Source of the DNA: Neorhodopirellula pilleata
Lineage (GTDB): Bacteria > Planctomycetota > Planctomycetia > Pirellulales > Pirellulaceae
Assembly (NCBI RefSeq): GCF_007859915.1
Contig: NZ_SJPM01000008.1
Coordinates: 34,188 to 98,187, forward strand
Direction: 5' to 3'
DNA: 64,000 bases
The notes under the pieces are model-generated. The model ran no database searches. It saw only the letters and a list, made by a program, of their open reading frames with translations, and was not told the DNA's origin. The position numbers and the translations under genes are program-made. Positions 46,465 to 55,700 of the stretch are shown piece after piece. The first letter of the stretch is position 1. Every line of letters begins with the position of its first letter.

Positions 46465-46737
46465 CAGTGTAACCGATCAAAGCCAGAGGGGCAGTGCTCT
46501 CACCCGCAATCTTGAAACCCGCCAAGCGGATTTTGAAGGTCGGTTTCCGGTCGACCTGACCAAAGGGCTACCTCGACAAAGCCGATTCTGAGGATTGAAA
46601 CGATTTGTCGAACATTCGGGCCAACGCGTCCTCCGAGGCTTGCTTTACGTAGTTTGCTCAGTTTAACTGTGTCGTGCTGGGGGGGCCCCCTCTGCAAGGC
46701 CGTTTTTGTGCTCTCGTGTTTCGTTCAAGGCGTCAAC
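46465..46737. other. Divergent intergenic region with GC palindrome
   Basis: This 273-base gap holds the promoters of the kinase and the giant protein. Near its right end (46679-46690) lies an uninterrupted GGGGGGGCCCCC run, about 50 bases before the giant protein start and thus probably in its mRNA leader, where it could form a tight hairpin. No -35/-10 pair could be assigned with confidence. Confidence 0.4.
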
Positions 46738-49700
46738 ATGTCCCTGTCTCGCTGGTCGCGTCATTTCCAATCGTCCGCACGTCGCAAAAAGTCATCGCGA
46801 AGGCGATTGTCGATTCAGGCGTTTGAGAAACGTGAGATGCTCGCCGGCGACTTGGCGGTGATCGAGGGGCTCGCATTCATCGACACCAGCAACGATGGCG
46901 TGGCGGACGCTTCGGAGACTCGCCTGCAGAATGTGATGGTGTCGTTGTACTTAGATGACGTGAATCCCAACGGCCAAGTCGATCCTGGCGAGACGCTTGT
47001 TGGCACGATCACGACGGGGGCCGATGGCGCTTATCGGTTTGAGAATCTTGACGGAGCGGATGACGACGTCCCCGGCACCGCCGCAGCGACCGACGACGGG
47101 CTGTATGTGTTGTCGTTTTCACCAGCATTCGGCGGGATCCAAGACGCGGCAGGCACGCCGCTCGAGGGCGTGGTCCTTCCGAGCGATACCGGTGTTCTGA
47201 TCGCTGATGATGCTGGCGTTCAAGTCGCGTTGATTGACGATTTTTCAGTGGGACAAGCAGGTGTGCCCGCCACGCTTTCCGGATTCTCGATCGGAATTGG
47301 TCGAAACTCACCAGCACTCAATTCGGGTGGAACCATCATCGGTGACTCACGAGACCTTGACTTCAATCGGTTCACCACAACTGGAACGGCGACATTCAAC
47401 GTCGCCGGTGGCGTCGCCACTCTGAGTGGTACGGACGGAAGCGAGCACGACCTGGAGTTGATCTATGACGGTGTTGATGCAAGTTTCCCGATCGTTCCCG
47501 ATGGTCTGGGCGGGATCGATTTCAGCAACGGCGAGGTCGCTGGTCTGCGGTTGGAGATTCAAAGCGACACTTTGGTCAGCGGTGGATTGCGGCTCGATGT
47601 CTTCACTGACACTGGCAACGCTTCATCGATCGTTTCCGATGTTCCCGACACGATGGGTGCGTTTACACCGATCTTCTTTCCGTTCGCGTCGTTCAATGTG
47701 ATCAACGGTGCGGGCGCGGACTTCTCGAATGTCGGCGCCGCAAGAGTGTACCTCAATACAACCGGCGCTCCCGACGCAAACATTCAGATCGACGTGATCG
47801 AATCGCGGCAAGTCAATGTAACGACGGTTCTCGCGCCGTCGGTTGTGGGCGAGTTAACCGGCGTGGTTGGCGGCGACTTGGTCTTTACCGATTCATTCGA
47901 CCGCGATGACGAGTTGACGATCGTTATCGACAATGGTGTTTATCGAATCACGTCGAACCAATTCTTGGCGGCGGGCGCGAGTGCAACCCAAATTAACCAG
48001 AACACCGTCACGATACCGATCGCGAGCGTGACCGGACAGATTCTGGTCAACGGCGGGGTGGGCAATGACCAATTGACGATTAATCGAGTCGGTGGCGATC
48101 TACCAAATGAGTTGATCTACGACGGCGGAGTCGGCGGCAACGATTCGTTGCGGATCGTCAATGGCACGGCGACGACGATGACTTTCAATGCGTTCAATGC
48201 GAATGATGGCGAGATCGACATTGATGGAGCATTGATTTCGTACACTGGGCTCGAGCCGATCACTTCGATCGTCACCGTGACCGACATCGTTTTCAATTTC
48301 AGCGCGGTCGCAGAAACGATCACTTTGTCTGATGATGGCTTTGCGGGGAACGATCAATCGTTCATCGACTCGACCGCGGCGGAGAACGTGACCTTCGTTA
48401 ATCCGACCGGATCGCTAACCATCAATCATGGCGGGGCGGGTGTCGATACGATCGTGGTCGAAGGGTTGGATTCTTTCTTCGATGCCGATTTGATGATTGC
48501 AGGTGGCAACGAAGACGAGTTGGTCATCGAATCAACGGTTACGAACTTGGGTAGTGGCGACCTGCTAATCGATGTCGGTTCGGTCTTGTTCGACGATGGT
48601 TCACTGACGACCACCGGATCCGCCTCGATCTCGGCAAGCAGTGGTTCGATTGCGACAAGCAATGTTAATTTGATCGACCTGACGGCGTCATCGGTGGTGC
48701 TGAACGCGACCGACACCGTGGGCGCACCAGGGGCGGGTGGCGGGCTCGATATTCAGACAACCAACTTGGAAGGCACGTCCGGTTTGGGAGGATTCTTCGT
48801 CTTGGGTACTGGCGATTTGATGATCGGCGGCATTGGTCTCGTCGACGGTGTGCAGACTACCGGTGGGGACATCGAACTGTACAGCGTGGATGGCGACCTG
48901 ATCATCAACGAAACCGTGGACTCAAACGGTGGAGACATCTCGCTCGAAACAGGCATTGCACCGCCCACAGGAGGCGATATCACGATCAACGCCGCCGTCT
49001 TCAGCGAAAACGGCCAAGTCGATGTTCTGGCCGATAACAACGTGGTCTTCACGCCCAACGGTTTCATCGATACCGAAGCTGGTAGCACGATCACGATTGC
49101 CGACATTTTGGCGGATACCCCGCAAGTGCGGATCGATGCTGACAACGATGACGATACCAATGGCGGCGTGATGATGGCCGACGGCTCGTTCGTCGATGCT
49201 TGGGGCGGCGACCTTACCATTGAGGCAAGCGACGATATCGTTATTAGCCTATTGCGTTCGTCGAGTCTGATCGTCGTGGGGGCAAATTCCGGTGCGCTCG
49301 TCGACGCCGACGGCACCACCGATATTGATATCGACGACCGAAACTCCGGCACCCTGCGGACCGTACTCAATGGCGTTGAGGGAGTGGGCACACCGACGGA
49401 TGCCATCGAATCCCGTAGCAGTCAGTTGCAGTCGTTGGTCTTCGGCGCTGGCGGTGTGTTCGTCGACAATACGGGTGATCTGTCCTTGACCGATATCCTG
49501 GGGACACTGGCATTCCCGGTTCCATTAGATCTCGGTGCGCGGGCCGATAACAGCGTTGTTGTGACGACAACCGGCAGCATGATCATTAGCAGTGTGGTCA
49601 CCTCTCTCAACGACAACGTCACCTTGACCGCGAACTTGGGGCCGATCATCACTCCTGCGGGAATCCCAGGGAGCAGTTTGATCTCGGCCGATACACTAAC

Positions 49701-52700
49701 GATCAATGGACGATTGTCGCCGGGTGATGTCGTCGGCCAATTGCCGGTGGCGGCGGATATGCAATTTTCAACCGATGATGTCCTGGAGATCGCGATCGAA
49801 GGGCTGACGCCGGGAACGGAGCACGATCAGTTGGTTGTCACAGGAACGGTTAATCTCGATGGCGCAACGTTGAGTTTGAGTGGCGCTCTGGCACCCACCG
49901 CAGGTGAACAATTCACAATCATCGACAATGATGGTACTGCAGATGCGATCATTGGCACGTTCAATGGATTGGCCGAAGGCGACGCGATCCCGAATTTTCT
50001 GGGCAGCGGTCTTGCGGCAACCATCAGCTACGTCGGAGGCGATGGCAACGACGTGGTCTTGACGGCGGGTGACGAAGTTTCCGTCGCGGTCTCGCCGGCA
50101 AATGTCGACGAAGATAGTGCGGATAATCTGGTCTACACGTTCAGTCGCATCGGCATGGCGGGCGATTTGACGGTGAACTTCAGGCTCAGCGGCGCTGCCG
50201 TGATCAACAACGATTACACCGTCACCGGAGCAAACATGACCGGCAGTGTCGGCACCGTCACGATTCTCGACGGCAGCGACACGGCGACGGTGACGATCGA
50301 TCCGACATCTGACACGATCGTCGAGCTTGATGAAACGGTGACATTGACGATCGATGCGGCGACGGTCTATCGCGTCGGAACGCCCGGCGCGGCGACGGGC
50401 ACCATCGCCAACGACGACGCGACGACGCTGAGCATTAGTGATGTGATGCAAGCGGAAACCGATTCAGGTTCCACGATGCTGACCTTTACCGTCACGCTGG
50501 ATGCGGCCGTCGACCGTCCGGTCAGTTTTGATTTCGCAACCGCTGACGGCACGGCGACAACGGCCGATGGCGACTACACGGCGATCCCCACGACGACGCG
50601 TACATTTGCGAGCACAACCGCAGGTTCCACCGAAACGATCACAGTCGAGGTAGCGGGCGATTTGAAAGTGGAAGCCGACGAATCGTTCTCCGTCCTTTTA
50701 AGCAACCTCAATGCCGGCGGTCGAAATGTGACCTTCGCCGATGCGATCGGAGTCGGCACGATTGTCAACGATGACTTTGACGTTCAAGTCGATGCCGGTG
50801 GTAACCTGATCATCGAGGATTCTGACTCATCACAAGATGACCAAATCACCCTGGTCATCGACGGAACCAATTATCGCATTTCCGATCCGGTCAATGGGAT
50901 GACCGGCGGTCCCGGTGCGATCCAAGATGGCCCCAACGCGATCTTGGTGCCCATTGCCAGTATCACCGGTGAGATTCGAATCAACGGATCCGGCGGCGAT
51001 GACACCTTAGTTGTCGACCAAAACGGCGGACGTTTCACGGTACCGATCAGCTTCAACGGCGGTGGACAGACCACTGCCGCAGGCGACATGCTGTCGATTG
51101 TCAATCAAACCAACCCCGCCATTACTCAGATCCTCAACTACACGACAGTCGGGATTAACGGGAAAGACGGCAACGTCGTGCTTGACGGAGTGACCATCAC
51201 CTACACCGGTTTGGAACCGATCGTCGCCGGAAATGCGGCCGATACGATCCTGAATCTTCCCGATGCGGTCAGCAATAACGCCACACTCCAAAACAGTGTG
51301 AATGCGGGCGAGATCGAAATCATCGACAACGGGGCGACCTTTGAAAACACCGTCATCCCGAATCCGACTAATTCGTTGACCGTGAATTTAGGCGATCAAG
51401 GCGATACGTTGACGGTCAATCCTTTGGACGCCGCTTACGCCGCATCGACGATTATTAACGGTGGAACGGCCGCAAACGACAGCGTGCAGATTACGGCTGG
51501 CACGATCTTTGACACCGGCGGCAACGGTCGCGGTTTGGAAGTGACTGAGACAGAAATTTTGACTCTCACCGGGGCCACTATCCGGAACAATGTTGCCACC
51601 ATCGGTGGCGGTCTGCATCTCGTTAACAGTGCCAATGCAACCGTCGCGACGCTCGATAACGTCACCATCGCAAACAACACCGCCACCGGCGGCACCGCGC
51701 CGCTCGATGGGGGCGGTGGGCTTTACAATAATGGTGCCACCGTCAACATCACCGGCGGCACGATCTCGGGAAATACCGCGATTGTCGGTCAAGGCAGCGG
51801 CGGCGGAATCTTGAGTCTCGGCACGTTGACGATCACCAACTCAACGATCACGAACAACGATGCCAACCGAGCGGGCGGCGGGATCGAGATAGCCGACGGT
51901 TCCGGCCCGACGACATTGACCGATGTGATGCTAACGCTCAACGATGCATTGGCGGCTCCTGGCAATGGCGGTGGGTTGCACCTCACCGGAGGCGGCAACA
52001 CGCAAATCGTCCGCGGCACCGTCACCGGCAACACTGCCGCCTCCGAAGGCGGCGGCTTGTGGAACGGAACCGGCGTGATGTCGGTCAATGGCACCAACAT
52101 TTCGAACAACACGGCCGGCGGAGATGCGGCCGACGACGGCGGTGGAGGGATCTTTAACAACGGCGGCGGCTTAACCATCACCGGCGTGACGCTGCGAGAC
52201 AATGAAGCCGACGGGACCTCGGGCAGCGGCGGAGCCATCTTCTCGGTCGCCGGCGATGTGATCATCACCACCACGACCATCGATTCCAACTCGGCCAACC
52301 GCGCCGGCGGCGGGATCGAAATCATCGCGGGTAACCTCATCTTGACCACGGTGAACTTGATCAACAACGACGTCGACGGAGGTGGGACCACCGCCATCGC
52401 AGCCAACCCCGGAAACGGCGGCGGATTGCACGTGTCCGCCGGCGCTACCGTGACGATCGTCACCAGCACGATCACGGGGAACCTTGCCGCCGAAGAAGGC
52501 GGAGGACTGTGGAACAGCAGCACGGGGACCATGGTCGTCGACGCCACCACCATCGAAAACAATGTCGCCCGAGCCGCCGCAGGAACGACCGATCAAGGTG
52601 GCGGCGGCGTATTCAACAACGGTGGCAACTTGACGATCCGAAACAACTCGACGGTTAGCAACAACCTCGCCAATGAAAATTTGGGCAACGGTGGTGGTGT

Positions 52701-55700
52701 GATGACCGTCGGCGGAACCGTTACGCTTGAGAGCATCACACTGGCAAACAACGCGGCAGCGCGGGCCGGTGGTGCGATCGAGAACAACAATGGCATCGTG
52801 ACGTTGACCAATGTTACCGTGAACGCCAATACGGCAACCATCAACGGCGGTGGTTTACACGCAGCCGGTGCAGCTAGCGAGACGACCGTCAACAACGGCT
52901 CGTTTACAGGCAATACCGCGGGCCAAGAAGGCGGCGGGTTGTGGAACGGTGGTGGCATGATGACCATCAGCGGGACCGCCATCACAAATAACACTGCCAA
53001 CTCCGGCGACGGCGTCGCTCCCGATCCCAACGCGGCCAACGACCAAGGCGGCGGCGGCGTGTTCAACATCGGCGGCACGTTGACGATCAATGCCGCCATC
53101 ATCACCGACAACAACGCGATCACCAATCGCGGCAACGGTGGCGGTGTCATGACCGTCGGCGGCAATGTCTTGATCGTCGATACCACGATCCAGAACAACG
53201 CCGCCGCACGTGCGGGCGGCGGTATCGAAAACAATGACGGCATGGTTGAAATCCGCAACCAAACGGTCGGCGGAATAATGGTCGCCCAAGGCAACACCGC
53301 CGGCATCAACGGCGGTGGCCTACACGCGACGGGAATTAATAGCACCACCCTCATCGACGGCGGAACATTCCAAAACAACATCGCCGGACAAGAAGGCGGT
53401 GGCGTGTGGAACGGTGCCGGAACCATGACTCTCGATGATGTCACAATCATCAACAACACGGCCAACTCCGGTGACGGCGTCGCTCCCAATCCGAACGCCG
53501 GCAACGACCAAGGCGGTGGCGGTGTGTTCAACATCGGCGGAACGCTGAACATCAATGCGGGAACGATTTCGAACAACGTCGCCACAGCCAACCTGGGCAA
53601 CGGCGGCGGTATCATGACCGTCGGCGGAACCGTCACGATCGAAGACACCAACATTCAAACCAACCAAGCCGCTCGCGCCGGTGGAGGGATTGAAAACCTC
53701 AATGGCAACGTCACGCTGACGGACGTCACCGTCGGAGGCCTAAACGTCGCTGATGGCAACACGACTGGCATCAACGGCGGTGGCCTGCACGCGGGTGGCC
53801 CGAACAGCGTCACGACGATTAGCGGCGGATTGTTCCAAAACAACATCGCCGGCCAAGAAGGCGGTGGTCTGTGGAACGGCGGAGGCGCGATGTCCATTCA
53901 AGGAGGAACGATCGTTACCCAGAACACGGCAAACTCGATGGCGAATGCTGCCAGCGATCAAGGCGGCGGCGGTGTGTTCAACATCGGCGGAAACCTGACG
54001 ATCGGTTCCGCAGAAATCACTAACAACATTGCCACCGCCAATGCGGGTAGTGGCGGCGGTATCATGACCGTTGGCGGTAGCGTCACGATCAACAACACGA
54101 CCGTCAGTTCCAACCAATCCGGCCGCGACGGTGGCGGATTGCTCGCCGTCGGTACCAGCAACGTGTCCATTACCGGAGGAACCTTCCAAGCCAACACGAC
54201 TCCGCAAGAAGGTGGCGGCATCTGGAATAGTACCGGCGTCTTGAATATCAACGGCACAACCATCACCGAGAACGTCGCCCTGTCGCAAGGCAACGCGGCT
54301 AATGACCAAGGCGGCGGTGGCCTATTCAACGATGGTGGAAACGTCACGATCGGCAATGCGACAATCTCAAGCAATCTCGCGAACGTCAACAACGGCAATG
54401 GCGGCGGCGTGATGACCGTCGGCGGAACCGTTGCGATCACTGGTGGATTGATTCAAAACAACACCGCGGCTCGGGCCGGTGGTGGAATTGAAAACACACG
54501 CGCGAATGTATCCTTGACCAACGTAACATTGGGCGGCCCTGCGGCCACCGACGGAAACCGCGCCGGCATCAACGGCGGCGGGTTGCACGCGACCGGTCTG
54601 AGCGTCACCACCATCAACGGCGGAAGTGTGTCCAACAACGTCGCCGATCAAGAAGGTGGCGGGTTGTGGGCCAGTTCCACCGGCACGATGTCGCTCTCCG
54701 GCGTGACGGTTTCGTTCAACACCGCCAATTCGTCCGATGCGGCCAATCAGGCTCAAGGGGGCGGCGGGATCTTCAACGACGGAGGTGTCTTGGCGATCCG
54801 TGACAACGTCAACATCACGAACAATATCGCACTCGATCCCGACGGTGCCACGACAAATGACGATGGTGGCGGCGGCATCTTGAACAACGGCGGCATCGTC
54901 ACCGTGATCGGTGCCAACACCGTCATCCGTGACAACGTGGCAACTGATGGCGCGGGCAATGGCGGCGGCATCCTGAATCTCAGCGGCGAACTGACCATCG
55001 ACTCGGCAAGATTGTCGGGCAACGCGGCTGCCCGCGCCGGTGGCGGTGTCGAGAACACGACGGGTATCTTGGTGCTCACGGACGCGAACTTTGGCGGTCC
55101 AGGTGCAAACGATGGTAACCGAGCCGGAATCAACGGCGGCGGCGTTCACGCGACTGGTCAAACGACCAACCACGTCGAAGGCGGCACGTTCCAAAACAAC
55201 TCCGCCGGTCAAGAAGGCGGCGGCCTATGGAACAGTGCCGCAGGTTCAATGTCCATCGTCGGCACCACGATCCAAGGGAACACGGCGAGCGGCAACGCGT
55301 CCGATCAAGGCGGCGGCGGTGTCTTCAACGCCGGCGGCGTCCTTGACATCAGCGGCGCGACGATCACCAACAACACCGCCGACGGCACGTCCGGTAGCGG
55401 TGGCGGAATTCTCAACGACGCGATGGGCTCGCTTAGCGTCACGGATTCGACGATCACATCGAATCGTTCCAACCGTGCCGGGGGTGGGATTGAAGTCACC
55501 GCCGGAACAACGAATACGCTGACCAACGTCGTCTTGGACAACAACATCACCGGCGTCGTCCCTTCCGCAACCGCACCCGGCAACGGTGGCGGTTTACATA
55601 TCAGCAATGACGCCGATGTCACGATCACCGGAGGCAGCATCAGCGGCAACACGGCGGCCCAAGAGGGTGGTGGATTGTGGAACGGCGATGGTACATTGAT

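Noticed and set aside
49768..50451. Long minus-strand frames opposite the giant gene (also 51789-55751)
   Set aside because: They mirror the repetitive Gly/Asn coding of the beta-helix and give low-complexity Pro/Ala/Val sequence with no start signals.
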